A stretch of 64,000 bases of DNA from an uncultured bacterium (lineage in GTDB: Bacteria > Planctomycetota > Phycisphaerae > Phycisphaerales > SM1A02): NCBI GenBank assembly GCA_903919715.1, contig CAIXJC010000010.1, forward strand, positions 1 to 64,000, read 5' to 3'. The notes under the pieces are model-generated. The model saw nothing but the letters and a program-made list of their open reading frames with translations, did not search any database and was not told where the DNA came from. How positions within the stretch are numbered: the first letter of the stretch is position 1; every line of letters starts with the position of its first letter. The position numbers and the translations under genes were made by a program. Positions 40,155 to 49,458 of this stretch are shown here, one piece after another.

Positions 40155-42821
40155 TTACTGTGGGCACGTTCCCCAACCGCTGAGCAGAAGGGTGAGATCG
40201 GAAGCGTTGGTCAGACCGTCACCTGTGACATCGCCATCTGGTGTTCCCCAGTAGAACAACAAGTATGCCAAGTCAGCGCCGTTGCGTAATCCGTCATGGT
40301 TATAGTCCGCAAGGCATGGAGTTCCGCAACTCACTGGACTTGCAACGGTCACATGAAGTGTTCCTGTTCCAAGCGCTGTTGTCGCGGAATATCCGCCGAT
40401 TGCAATTATGTACTCAATTCCACAGCTGAGCTGCACATCCAGAATGGATGTGAAGCCAGTACAACCCGCACCGTCGTCATTGCAGGCAATCACCGTCGTC
40501 GTATCGCAGGAAGTCTGCGCCGAGAGTCGGGTGTCATGCGTTGCACTGTTGCAAGTGGAGAATGTGTACAGACCACTTTGGGTTGGACTGAATTTGTAGA
40601 AAATGACATTGTTATTGACATCGGTTCCAAACGGACCCATATCGCAAATTCCGGTGTAATCCAAATCAACTGTTGCACCAGCGCGGGTGAAAACTGTGTC
40701 GCCCATAGCAAGCGTCACTGCTTCAGCACAGGTCAAGCCTGCACCGCCACCACCACCGCCGCCACCGCCCGACGCTGAAATATCAAGCGATCCAGTACCG
40801 AAGTTTGCGGCACCGTAACCACCGATTCGGATGCGATAAGAAGTTCCGGCAGTCGCCGCGAGGGTGACTTCCGAAGAAAGACCGCATGCACCAGAATCTG
40901 CGTCGTCGTTGCAAACAACAATCGTTCCACCACAACTGGTGTAGATGTCAAGACGAGTGTCCCAACCGGCCGTGCAAATCGACACGAGATAGTTCTCTGT
41001 CGTCGGCGCTGTGAAGCTGAACCAGACGTCGTTGTAGAAAGACGCACCAAATGCTCCACATGTTGCATCCGTTGGATTTGGTCCGTCGGTTGTCGATCCG
41101 TTCGTATCAAACGGATTCGCACCGACGATTGCGACAGTTGCGTTTGCGCAATCATCGTTTTCAGGACCAACTGGAGCACCTTGTGAGATGTTCAGTTCTG
41201 TCGAGCCTGTTGCACCGTTCCAACCGCCGACTCGGATGATGTATGTCTGCCCACTGGTGAGATCTGCAGATGCCAAGGAGGAAAAGTTCGGGCAACCAGG
41301 ACCGTCATCATTGCAGGCGAGAAGGTTTCCGCCAGCATCTGGACATCCGTCCCACACTTCGATGCCTGTATCAAACGGCGCACTCGAATCGCATGTCTGG
41401 AAGGTGAATCCATCGGTCGCAGGAGCGACGAAGGAGAAGAAGACATCCTTGGTGAACGGTGCGCAATTGACCACAGTCCAACTTGTTCCAGCATTCACGT
41501 TGGTGAATGGATTGGCTCCAAGTTGAGCAATCATCGGCGCATCGCAATTGTCGCCAGCAGGGGGCGTGAAATCGCAAGTCGTCGAGGAGATCTGCAGCGT
41601 GTATTCACTACCCAAACCACCTCCGCAAGGGAGCTCAATAAACTGGCTTGGGAGAGCAACGACATAGTAATCACCAGGGCCGATGCAGATGGTCGTCGTG
41701 CTTGGGCAAGTTCCTGCACTCGCCGCACCAATAATTGAACAACCTGGGTTGTCAACGATGGCGCAGAAGGATGGCAGGTTGCTATAAAGACTCAACGTGA
41801 TCTCAGTTCCTGTTGTCACCGTGAAGCTGTACCAGTCGGTGTCTCGCGTGGCGGTACTCGCATAGAAAGTTCCGCCGATAGATGTATTGAGCGAAGACAA
41901 AGGCTCGCTCGCTCCGCCACCATTGCAACCACCGTTGGTGTCATCACCACAAGCTTCTTGTTCTTGAGTCGCAGCTGGGGGAATCTTGCAACCACCAGCT
42001 CCGCAAGCGGGACAGAGAGTTGCAGCTTCGTCCGCGCAGGTTGCGTCCCATTCCGTCGTGCAGCAATATGCATCCGAAGCGCAGACGGTGTCGCAGCAAG
42101 TTTGATCGGCGCAGCATGTGGTTCCTGGATTGGCAACGCAGCAATCGCCGCCGCCGCCGCCGCCGCCACCGCACGCTGGACAGAGAGTTGCAGCTTCGCC
42201 CGCGCAGGTTGCGTCCCATTCCGTCGTGCAGCAATACGCATCCGCAGCACAAACAGTGTCGCAGCACGTTTGATCTGCGCAGCATGTGGTTCCTGGATTC
42301 GCAACGCAGCAATCGCCGCCGCCGCCGCCGCCGCCACCACTGCCTGCTGTGATCGACATTGTTCCTGCCCCACCAGCAGTCGTTGCGCTATACACGCCGA
42401 CTGCAAGGAAGTACTGAGTTCCAGCAGTCGCTGAGAATGTCATGAGACTCGAAAAAGTTGCGCATCCGATGCCGTCATCGTTGCAAGCAATCACAGATGC
42501 TGCGGTGCAATCTGTCTGCGCCGAAAGGCGGGTATCAACTCCGCCTGCGGTTCCGCAAGTCGAGACTGTGTACGTATCTGTCGTTGAAGCCGTCCACTTG
42601 AACCATACTGTGTTGTAATTGAAGTCGGTTCCAAATGCGCCCATGTCGCAAAAACCGGTGTAGTCCATATCAACAGTCCCTGCGGCGTTGTTGTATGCAT
42701 TGACGCCATCTGTCGCCACAATTGCAGCGGCGCAATTCACACCACCTTGTGCATAGGCTCCGACGGTCGTACATGTGGCGAGTACTGCTCCAACCACAAA
42801 CATTAGTGTCTTCTTAGTCAT
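40155..42821 (-). CDS. Very large secreted Cys-rich protein with duplicated modules and dockerin-like end
   Basis: The 888-residue product starts MTKKTLMFVVGAVLATCTTVGAYAQ, a signal peptide, and a GGAG Shine-Dalgarno lies six bases before ATG 42821 (ATG 42824 and 42833 are alternatives). It alternates four or five beta domains with ACNDDG...CTGF / FSAT..YFLAVG patterns and two nearly identical Cys modules (DCCVANPGTTCCADQTCCDTVC ... CCTTEWDATC) joined by Gly6 to Gly8 linkers. The end LADYNHDGLRNGADLAYLLFYWG ... DVTGDGLTNASDLTLLLSGWG is dockerin-like and matches the neighbour at 38327. It is a paralogue of that gene, likely surface-exposed. Confidence 0.87.
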   Translation of the reverse strand: MTKKTLMFVVGAVLATCTTVGAYAQGGVNCAAAIVATDGVNAYNNAAGTVDMDYTGFCDMGAFGTDFNYNTVWFKWTASTTDTYTVSTCGTAGGVDTRLSAQTDCTAASVIACNDDGIGCATFSSLMTFSATAGTQYFLAVGVYSATTAGGAGTMSITAGSGGGGGGGGDCCVANPGTTCCADQTCCDTVCAADAYCCTTEWDATCAGEAATLCPACGGGGGGGGDCCVANPGTTCCADQTCCDTVCASDAYCCTTEWDATCADEAATLCPACGAGGCKIPPAATQEQEACGDDTNGGCNGGGASEPLSSLNTSIGGTFYASTATRDTDWYSFTVTTGTEITLSLYSNLPSFCAIVDNPGCSIIGAASAGTCPSTTTICIGPGDYYVVALPSQFIELPCGGGLGSEYTLQISSTTCDFTPPAGDNCDAPMIAQLGANPFTNVNAGTSWTVVNCAPFTKDVFFSFVAPATDGFTFQTCDSSAPFDTGIEVWDGCPDAGGNLLACNDDGPGCPNFSSLASADLTSGQTYIIRVGGWNGATGSTELNISQGAPVGPENDDCANATVAIVGANPFDTNGSTTDGPNPTDATCGAFGASFYNDVWFSFTAPTTENYLVSICTAGWDTRLDIYTSCGGTIVVCNDDADSGACGLSSEVTLAATAGTSYRIRIGGYGAANFGTGSLDISASGGGGGGGGGAGLTCAEAVTLAMGDTVFTRAGATVDLDYTGICDMGPFGTDVNNNVIFYKFSPTQSGLYTFSTCNSATHDTRLSAQTSCDTTTVIACNDDGAGCTGFTSILDVQLSCGIEYIIAIGGYSATTALGTGTLHVTVASPVSCGTPCLADYNHDGLRNGADLAYLLFYWGTPDGDVTGDGLTNASDLTLLLSGWGTCPQ
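42002..42337. repeat. Two tandem copies of a 168-bp module inside the secreted protein gene
   Basis: Bases 42002-42169 and 42170-42337 are closely similar. Each codes for one CC/W/C module plus a glycine linker, and the unit is 56 codons, so the copies stay in frame. Differences are mostly silent or in the CAADAYC / CASDAYC residue. It looks like a recent duplication. Confidence 0.9.
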
Positions 42822-43018
42822 CATTTTCTCCATTGGAAGTTTCAACCCGAATCAAACACAAAGGCCTTTGGCAATGCCTGTTTACTTCGGTTTTTTCCGC
42901 GTCATGCTTCATGAACCGAGCAACGTTCACAACCAATGAAAACGCAAACAGTGCATCTCCATCTAGTGGAACATAACACTTAAAACACGAAATTCCAAAA
43001 CAAAAGCCTTATTTCTAC
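42822..43018. promoter_or_regulatory. AT-rich upstream region of the large secreted protein gene
   Basis: About 200 bases with A/T-rich patches (TTAAAACACG, AAATTCCAAAAC) precede the gene on the minus strand. It is the probable promoter and leader region, but I cannot fix -35 and -10 elements. No open frame was found. Confidence 0.4.
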
Positions 43019-43060
43019 AAAAAAAAAAACGATCGGTCTGGTGGGAGTTGATGAAAGTCA
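43019..43060 (-). terminator. Possible terminator after the CvpA-like gene
   Basis: Eleven T residues on the minus strand (43029-43019) follow GACCGATCG, and the region upstream can form weak pairs (GGTG with CACC). The T tract is strong but the stem is poor. It lies 48 bases after the stop of the gene at 43077. Confidence 0.4.
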
Positions 43061-43076
43061 CCCCAAGTCACCTGTC

Positions 43077-44747
43077 TTAGTCAGATCGTCCATTCTTGGC
43101 TGTAACGGCACATTTGCCGATAAGGGTTTTCCCCATTCGGACCCCGACGATGTCCGTATTGATCGGCACGACAAAGACAAGTTTCAACTTGTGTTCGCCG
43201 GAGCTTGGTTGTGGAGGAAGATCTGAAATTTTCTGAAAAGGAGTCGAAGGGTCGTAACTCATTTCCACATCTGCTTGGCGTTCCCAGACATAGCCGATTG
43301 GTTTGTAACCCTTCCCGTGAGAATCAACCAACTCGAGTGAAACATTCGATCCCAACTCCTTAAAAGCCTTGGATCGATCTCCCCACATATCCAAACCTTG
43401 TGGGCGCCTCGATGCGTCAACCATAACTATTTCAGTGGATGCTGAATGATTGAATCCACTAATTCGCTGCGAACGCGAAATTTGCAGTGAAGAACCTTTC
43501 TTGAAAGTCCCTTTGCCTTTGCTGAGGAAATTCCCGGCGTCGCTTGTCGCAACGTCCATTGATTCAGCCATATTGACATTCAGAACGACAGGTTTGATCG
43601 AGTTCTGAACTGAAACATAGTCAGTCACATCCTTCACAAACCCACCGTCTGGATTTGAGTCGTCCTGCTCAACCACAACGGCTCCACCTTCTTCTGCAAA
43701 CTTGGCTGCTAGGTCGGTCTCTGCGGTTGGCGCGCCGAGTACAAAGCGAAGACCCTTCAGGAAAAAGATAGTTGGTGGCTTGGTCTTGTCGGGGAAGGAA
43801 TCCGCAGGAAAAAGCAGCACGATCTTGGCTTCTTGTTCTGCAGGAACGCTTGTTGCGTAGTTGCCAGTGTCTTCGAAAGTAAACACTTTCCACTCGCCGC
43901 CCTCGAGTGGCTGCCTGAATTTCGTTGGATAAGCAACCTTTGGATTCCGATCCGTATTCGAAATCTTTGCTTGTGAACAAGAGAGGATGAACTGCTCTCC
44001 ATTGTCATATGCGCCAGTCGTTACGGTGAACTCAACGGCGTATGCGCCTGGACCGCCACCGTCCGACGCTTGGAATTTCGGGTCATACAAGAGACTTCCA
44101 ACTACGACATCCTTTGGAGCGATCGCAACTCTTCCATCGCCATTTCGAAATGTATCGCGATGCAGACTGAGTGCCGTATTGGCGAGTCGTGGATAATGCG
44201 TTGCGAGGGCATATTTCCCAGACGGCGCAAGTGACCCCAACGAGAGTTGACTATAAAAACTTTCGGTCAAATTCGCAGCTGGCACCCACATGTCGTTGAA
44301 CTGCTTTGGTGCGCCTTTTGAGTCTGCTCCACGCGCCCACCCCAAGAAACCCATGATCTCCGTCGGCCCCTGAACGAATCCGCAGGCAATCGAAGCCATT
44401 CCGATTGTCAACACTCCAGCAATGAAACCAAATGCACCGCCACCAATCGTATTCAAGATGGGAGGCAATGAAATATCAAACGGAAGCAGGAGATCGGCGG
44501 TGACGCGAAAGATGAGAAGGAAAGCAAAGAAAAGCAAACCGAGCGCCATTCCCCAAGAGTAATTATCAAAACTGCTCCCTTTGAGAAGGTAACCCAACAC
44601 CACTGGCTCCCAAAGAGCGAACGCAAGCGCGCCAGCAAGAATGACGCAAATGCAGTGGAGGATTGCGCTAAATAATCCTTGGTTCGACCACCAATAGGCA
44701 ATCAGAAGAATGAAGGCAAGTACGAGGATGTTGAAGAGTCCATTCAT
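43077..44747 (-). CDS. CvpA-like membrane protein with a large extracytoplasmic domain
   Basis: The 556-residue protein begins MNGLFNILVLAFILLIAYWWSNQG and has four hydrophobic segments in the first 160 residues, a CvpA (colicin V production)-like layout. Residues about 170-556 form a soluble, beta-rich domain: it has FVLGAPTAETDLAAKFAEEGGAVVVEQDDSNPDGG and ends near TLIGKCAVTAK. Its function is unknown. ATG 44747 shares its A with the TAA of the ATPase-like gene, so the two are coupled. With PilT and the dead GspE-like gene it forms a three-gene module. Confidence 0.72.
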   Translation of the reverse strand: MNGLFNILVLAFILLIAYWWSNQGLFSAILHCICVILAGALAFALWEPVVLGYLLKGSSFDNYSWGMALGLLFFAFLLIFRVTADLLLPFDISLPPILNTIGGGAFGFIAGVLTIGMASIACGFVQGPTEIMGFLGWARGADSKGAPKQFNDMWVPAANLTESFYSQLSLGSLAPSGKYALATHYPRLANTALSLHRDTFRNGDGRVAIAPKDVVVGSLLYDPKFQASDGGGPGAYAVEFTVTTGAYDNGEQFILSCSQAKISNTDRNPKVAYPTKFRQPLEGGEWKVFTFEDTGNYATSVPAEQEAKIVLLFPADSFPDKTKPPTIFFLKGLRFVLGAPTAETDLAAKFAEEGGAVVVEQDDSNPDGGFVKDVTDYVSVQNSIKPVVLNVNMAESMDVATSDAGNFLSKGKGTFKKGSSLQISRSQRISGFNHSASTEIVMVDASRRPQGLDMWGDRSKAFKELGSNVSLELVDSHGKGYKPIGYVWERQADVEMSYDPSTPFQKISDLPPQPSSGEHKLKLVFVVPINTDIVGVRMGKTLIGKCAVTAKNGRSD

Positions 44748-46498
44748 TATGAATCCTTCTTGACGGCTTTCGCAACTGGAGGCGTGGGAGTTGATGGAGA
44801 TTGGGTCGGTGCTGCGGCTGCTGTCGCAGACTTTGCTGGCGCAGGTGTCTTGGGTGCGAAAACACGGGCGATTTCTTCGAGACTTGTTTCGCCACTGCGC
44901 ACTTTGAGCAGCGCACATTCTTGCGTGAGGGGAGTGCGAAACGCACGACGCATTTGCTGATAGGCGTTGGCGACATCACCGCTTGCAAGAATTTCTTTGC
45001 CGCGATCGTCCGGACGAATGACTTCGAATACTCCAAGGGTTCCGACGAAACCAGTTCCTTGGCAGTTTCCGCAATCAACGATTTCATTCTTGAGTTGAAT
45101 CTTTCCACTCGAGCGAAAGAGTTGGAGTGACTTGCCAGCGGCTCCCCCGAGTCGCTTTGCCTGTTCCGCAGAAGCTTGGAATGATTGCCGACACTCGGGG
45201 CAGAGTTTTCTCACCAAACGACCAGCGACTACGGCGCGAAGTGAATTTGCTGCGGCTTTGGGATCCCCAATCGCTTTGAGATACGTGGACAGACCGACAA
45301 GAACAGAGTCGGTCGGAATCAGCACATAGAACAAAGTCCCTTGGCTATTTGGATTTGTCAGGACTGGCCCCGTTCCTTGATCCGTGATGTCCGAGACCAA
45401 CATCACATTGGGTCCACGTCGGACGATCGACTGGAGAGTCGTTGCATATTCAGTCGTTGATTCGCCTGCAGCCCATGCGGTTTGCGTGACTCCCTCGAGT
45501 CGGCGATCCACCTGCCTTTCAATTGTTTTGATATCGCTGGTGTACGGATTATGCTGAGAAAGCAGGGCGTATCCCAATGTTGTCAACCCATGCCCTGGTG
45601 GCACAAGAACAAGAACGACGCCACCTGGGACAGTCGAGATCGACTCTTTCAAAGTCTGCACTTGGATCGGAAGCAAACCAGTTTGTTCGAATGGAATGCT
45701 TAGTTGCTTCTCGCGGTCCATTTCAAGCCGAAGGATTTGACCCGCCGACGAACCCCAAGTCGAAAGCAAAAACTTCACATCGCCTTCGCCGATTTTCATT
45801 CCCAGCGTTCCAGTTTGTCGCTTTCGGCGCTCCTGAACATCAAGACCCGCAGCTGTCTTGAGATAGTCAATCATGCGAACGGCAACATCGGGTGGATATA
45901 TTTCCCGACGCGCCTTCACCGTGTCAACTGTTTGAACCGTGAGGTAGCCCGTTCCAACTGGAGCAAGCTCGACGCGACTTGCTCGGGCTGGAAGCGAAGG
46001 CACCAAGAGTCGCTCTGTATTGATATGCGTCTCAAATTGCGGAGCTTCTTTTTCTGGAGGCGTCTGCATCTTGCCTTTTCCGTTGCTGTAAGACGCCGTG
46101 ACCTCATTGAACGCATTCTTCGTTCGACGATTCGCACGGAACGCAGCAAGCTTCGTCGCAAAGATGTCAAACTTGTCCGCGGATGCAACTCGTGCGTCTC
46201 GGAATTTCCAATATGCGTATGGAACCGCGGCAAACAGCAAGATCATGATCGGCAAACCGACCCAGAACCATGGGACGAACAGCATGATTGTGACGCCGAC
46301 GACAAGCACTGACAAACTGACTGCAGCCCATCGTTCAGGAAACAATCGGCGCTTGCGACTGTCCATCTCGATCACAGTTGAAATCACCCATGCATATGGG
46401 AGGAGAACCAAGAAGATCACGATCGGTTTGTAAATCGAAACGAGATTGATCGCCAAAGGATCGACGGCAAGAAAGTATGAATTTACTGCAGAAATCAT
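44747..46498 (-). CDS. Membrane-anchored GspE/PilB-like protein with degenerate ATPase motifs
   Basis: The 583-residue protein has two to three transmembrane segments (about 20-105) and then a secretion-ATPase-like domain. Every ATPase signature is broken. The Walker A position reads VPPGHGLTTLGY, so the phosphate-binding Lys is Leu. The Asp box reads TIERQVDRR. The Walker B segment reads RGPNVMLVSDITD instead of the usual NPDVIMVGEIRD, and the His box lost its His (YVLIPTDSV). The zinc pair CPECRQSF ... CGNCQGTGFVG is intact, so the fold probably folds. It is next to an intact PilT-like ATPase gene. ATG 46498 is chosen over TTG 46504. Confidence 0.85.
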   Translation of the reverse strand: MISAVNSYFLAVDPLAINLVSIYKPIVIFLVLLPYAWVISTVIEMDSRKRRLFPERWAAVSLSVLVVGVTIMLFVPWFWVGLPIMILLFAAVPYAYWKFRDARVASADKFDIFATKLAAFRANRRTKNAFNEVTASYSNGKGKMQTPPEKEAPQFETHINTERLLVPSLPARASRVELAPVGTGYLTVQTVDTVKARREIYPPDVAVRMIDYLKTAAGLDVQERRKRQTGTLGMKIGEGDVKFLLSTWGSSAGQILRLEMDREKQLSIPFEQTGLLPIQVQTLKESISTVPGGVVLVLVPPGHGLTTLGYALLSQHNPYTSDIKTIERQVDRRLEGVTQTAWAAGESTTEYATTLQSIVRRGPNVMLVSDITDQGTGPVLTNPNSQGTLFYVLIPTDSVLVGLSTYLKAIGDPKAAANSLRAVVAGRLVRKLCPECRQSFQASAEQAKRLGGAAGKSLQLFRSSGKIQLKNEIVDCGNCQGTGFVGTLGVFEVIRPDDRGKEILASGDVANAYQQMRRAFRTPLTQECALLKVRSGETSLEEIARVFAPKTPAPAKSATAAAAPTQSPSTPTPPVAKAVKKDS

Positions 46499-46525
46499 GG
46501 TCAAATTCGGCTCGCAGTCTGGTCT

Positions 46526-47665
46526 TTACGTGATGCCCTTCAGGCGCATCTTGAGTTCTTCGGGACGAGGAGTCGATTCAATCGCGACACGTTGATGCAC
46601 CATTTCGCTCTCGACAAGTTCAACAAGAGCTGACGTGAAATCGAGCATTCCTTCATCCTTGCCTGCTTTGAGAACCTCAAGAAGATCGCCTTCTCTTGCT
46701 TCCAAAATGTATTTCTGAACAACGGGCGTGTTGAGAAGAATTTCAAGTGCAGGAATGCGTGCAATTTCAGGCTTGAGGGTTGGCAACAGTTTCTGATAGA
46801 CGATCGCGCGCAGGTTGTACGCAAGTAGTTTTCGAATCTGATCGCGCTCATTTTCTGGGAACAAGTCGTAAATACGACCGAATGTTTGCCACGCACTCGA
46901 CGCATGAATCGTTCCGAAGACCAAATGGCCCGTTTCGGCTGCGCGCACGGCGGCTTCGAATGTTTCGTAGTCGCGCATTTCGCCCACGAGGCAGATATCT
47001 GGATTTTCTCGCACGAGAGCCCGCAGCGCATCGTCAAAATTCGTGCAATCAATGCCGATTTCGCGCTGATTGATCGTTGCCTTGACATCTGTAAAGATGT
47101 ATTCGATCGGATCTTCGATCGTGACAATGTGCACCTTCTTGCGCTCATTGACATACTGAAGCATTGCAGCGATCGAAGTACTTTTCCCAGATCCAGTGAC
47201 TCCAGAGAACAGAATCAAGCCCTGAGCCAACATTGCGATATCGCCAAGACTTGGTCGCAGTCCGAGTTCTTCAAAGGTCTTGATCTTGCTTGTAATAAGT
47301 CGCGCCGCAACCGCAGGACGACCTCGAGCCATAAACAAATTCACTCGGAATCGCCGACCTTGATCGAAGTCAAATGCAAAGTCCATCGAACCATTTCGGC
47401 GGAAGTGATCAAGCTGATTCGGGTCAAGAATATCCTTCGCCACTTGGAACATCAGGTCTTCAGTGATCGGCGGAGTTGCCAAATCACGGAGCGCTCCTCT
47501 GTGTCGGATGCGCGGCGGAAGCCCTGACTTCACGATGAGATCACTTCCTTCAATCTTGATGATCGCTGTCAACCATGAATTCCAGGCTTTGCGACCTTCG
47601 CCTGGTTGCGTCCCGCGATTATCGAGTGGAACTGGAGTGAGAAGTTCGTTGCGTGAATGGCTCAA
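46526..47665 (-). CDS. PilT-type secretion/twitching ATPase
   Basis: The 379-residue ATPase has VTGSGKSTS (Lys161 Walker A), HIVTIEDPIEYIF (Asp box), NPDICLVGEMRD (Walker B) and GHLVFGTIHASSA (His box), all intact, plus NLRAIVYQKLLP. These are the marks of PilT, the pilus-retraction ATPase. The start is TTG 47665 with GAAGGAA just upstream. It lies 27 bases before the dead GspE-like gene, so it is the active motor of the module. No pilin, PilQ or PilC gene is nearby, so the pilus assignment is only by family. Confidence 0.9.
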   Translation of the reverse strand: MSHSRNELLTPVPLDNRGTQPGEGRKAWNSWLTAIIKIEGSDLIVKSGLPPRIRHRGALRDLATPPITEDLMFQVAKDILDPNQLDHFRRNGSMDFAFDFDQGRRFRVNLFMARGRPAVAARLITSKIKTFEELGLRPSLGDIAMLAQGLILFSGVTGSGKSTSIAAMLQYVNERKKVHIVTIEDPIEYIFTDVKATINQREIGIDCTNFDDALRALVRENPDICLVGEMRDYETFEAAVRAAETGHLVFGTIHASSAWQTFGRIYDLFPENERDQIRKLLAYNLRAIVYQKLLPTLKPEIARIPALEILLNTPVVQKYILEAREGDLLEVLKAGKDEGMLDFTSALVELVESEMVHQRVAIESTPRPEELKMRLKGIT

Positions 47666-47773
47666 GGCGGTTCCTTCGGTGCATTTCTATCGTGAATCGA
47701 GAGAGTAGCAGGGGAGCGACTTGAATGGGAGCGCCGACTTGACGAGAACAAGAAATCCTCCGATCATCCCCCA

Positions 47774-49261
47774 ATGGAAGACAAGATTTCTCAAGACGGG
47801 ATCACCTTTGACGATGTCCTTCTGATTCCGCGATTCAGCGCAGTCGTTCCTGACTCCGTTGACATTTCCACCAGACTAACCCGCAATATCTCGATCGGTT
47901 TACCGCTGATCTCTGCACCGATGGACACGGTGACCGAAGCAACTTTGGCGCGTGCCCTCGCGCAAGAAGGGGGCATCGGGATCATCCATAAGAACATGAC
48001 TCCTGAGCAGCAGGCGAGCGAGGTCGCCAAAGTGAAGCGCAGTGAGAATGGGATCATCGTCGACCCGATCATTTTGAGCCCAAACGAGTCTGTGGCACGC
48101 GCATTGGCATTGATGTCGGAGCAAGGGGTGAGCGGATTTCCAGTGACGGAAGATGGAACTCGCGGCGGAAAACTGGTCGGAATTCTCACTCGACGCGATA
48201 TGAAGTTTGTAGCAAAGGCAGCTGCGACAACAACAGTCGGTGATTCGATGACGAGCAAAAACCTGACAACTGGTCGATTGAATACGCCACTCGCCGAGGC
48301 CGAAGCGATCATGATTCGTGCGCGTGTCGAGAAGTTGCCACTCGTCGACGATTCGGGGCGCTTGACCGGATTGGTCACGATGCGAGACATCGACAACACC
48401 CGTCGTCATCCACGCGCATGCAGAGATTCTCGAGGAAGGCTTCGCGTTGGAGCATCGGTCGGAGTTCGTCAATATGACCGCGTCGAAGCGCTCATCGCAG
48501 CTGAAGTCGACGTGATCGTCGTCGACACGGCGCATGGTCATAGTCAGAATGTCCTCGAAACCGTGCGAGAACTGAAAAAACGCTATTCCATCGAAGTCAT
48601 CGCTGGAAATGTTGGGACTGCCGATGGTGCGAAGGCGCTGATCGATGTGGGTGCTGATGCGATCAAGATCGGTATCGGGCCTGGCTCAATTTGCACGACC
48701 CGCGTCGTTACTGGAGTGGGAATGCCACAAATCACGGCGATCATGAACGCCGTCTCGGCTGCGGAAAAGGCTGGGATTCCAGTCATCGCAGACGGGGGCA
48801 TTCGACTCTCGGGCGACATTGCCAAGGCGATCGCCGCTGGTGCGCACTCGGTGATGCTCGGCGGGCTCTTTGCCGGGCTAGATGAAAGTCCAGGCGAACT
48901 CGTCCTTCATAGCAACCGCCGATTCAAGGTCTATCGAGGCATGGGGAGCGAAGGCGCAATGAACGCTGGAAGCGCCGATCGATATTCGCAAGCGGGCTCT
49001 CGAAAATTCGTCCCAGAAGGGGTGGAAGGGCGCGTTCCGTACAGGGGCACGCTCTCCGATTTCGTCTATCAAATGATCGGAGGACTGCGCAGCGCAATGG
49101 GTTATTGCGGTTGCAGCACGATCGAAGAACTTCGCACTAATGCGAGATTCGTGAGAGTCAGTGCTGCGACTGTGGTCGAGAACCATCCGCACGATATTCA
49201 GATCACCAAGGAATCCCCTAACTATTCCAGAGGAGTCTCCAACGGAATGATCGGGGAGTGA
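47774..49261 (+). CDS. guaB: Inosine-5'-monophosphate dehydrogenase
   Basis: The 495-residue enzyme oxidises IMP to XMP in guanine synthesis. [49 protein letters not shown], two CBS domains (about 95-215, [11 protein letters not shown] and [12 protein letters not shown]), [27 protein letters not shown] with the catalytic Cys, and [15 protein letters not shown] ... [14 protein letters not shown]-like sequence are present. It is single-gene, followed by tRNA-Leu on the other strand. Confidence 0.96.
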   Translation: MEDKISQDGITFDDVLLIPRFSAVVPDSVDISTRLTRNISIGLPLISAPMDTVTEATLARALAQEGGIGIIHKNMTPEQQASEVAKVKRSENGIIVDPIILSPNESVARALALMSEQGVSGFPVTEDGTRGGKLVGILTRRDMKFVAKAAATTTVGDSMTSKNLTTGRLNTPLAEAEAIMIRARVEKLPLVDDSGRLTGLVTMRDIDNTRRHPRACRDSRGRLRVGASVGVRQYDRVEALIAAEVDVIVVDTAHGHSQNVLETVRELKKRYSIEVIAGNVGTADGAKALIDVGADAIKIGIGPGSICTTRVVTGVGMPQITAIMNAVSAAEKAGIPVIADGGIRLSGDIAKAIAAGAHSVMLGGLFAGLDESPGELVLHSNRRFKVYRGMGSEGAMNAGSADRYSQAGSRKFVPEGVEGRVPYRGTLSDFVYQMIGGLRSAMGYCGCSTIEELRTNARFVRVSAATVVENHPHDIQITKESPNYSRGVSNGMIGE

Positions 49262-49272
49262 TGCTGAATCAG

Positions 49273-49358
49273 TACCGGCGACAGGAATCGAACCTGCACG
49301 AGGTATTAGCCCCAATGGATTTTGAGTCCATCGCGTCTGCCAGTTCCGCCACGCCGGC
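49273..49358 (-). tRNA. tRNA-Leu (anticodon CAA)
   Basis: On the minus strand GCCGGCG pairs with CGCCGGT (terminal G-T). The D arm TGGCGGAACTGGCAGACGC, anticodon stem GATGGA / TCCATT with loop CTCAAAA, a long variable arm typical of class II tRNA, and T arm GCAGGTTCGATTCCTGT are present. Discriminator A. Confidence 0.95.
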
Positions 49359-49458
49359 TTGAACTGATCGCAGGATAACAAGAACAGAGAATTGCGCTAC
49401 CTTCCCGACTCGATATTCGCCCTTTGATATTGGCCGTTTGAGATTTGAGAAAACACCG

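Noticed and set aside
40740-42340. Short GCC/CCG tracts and spaced repeats seen as a possible CRISPR array
   Set aside because: The repeats code for glycine linkers within a single open reading frame, and units are 168 bp, not 30-60 bp repeat-spacer units.
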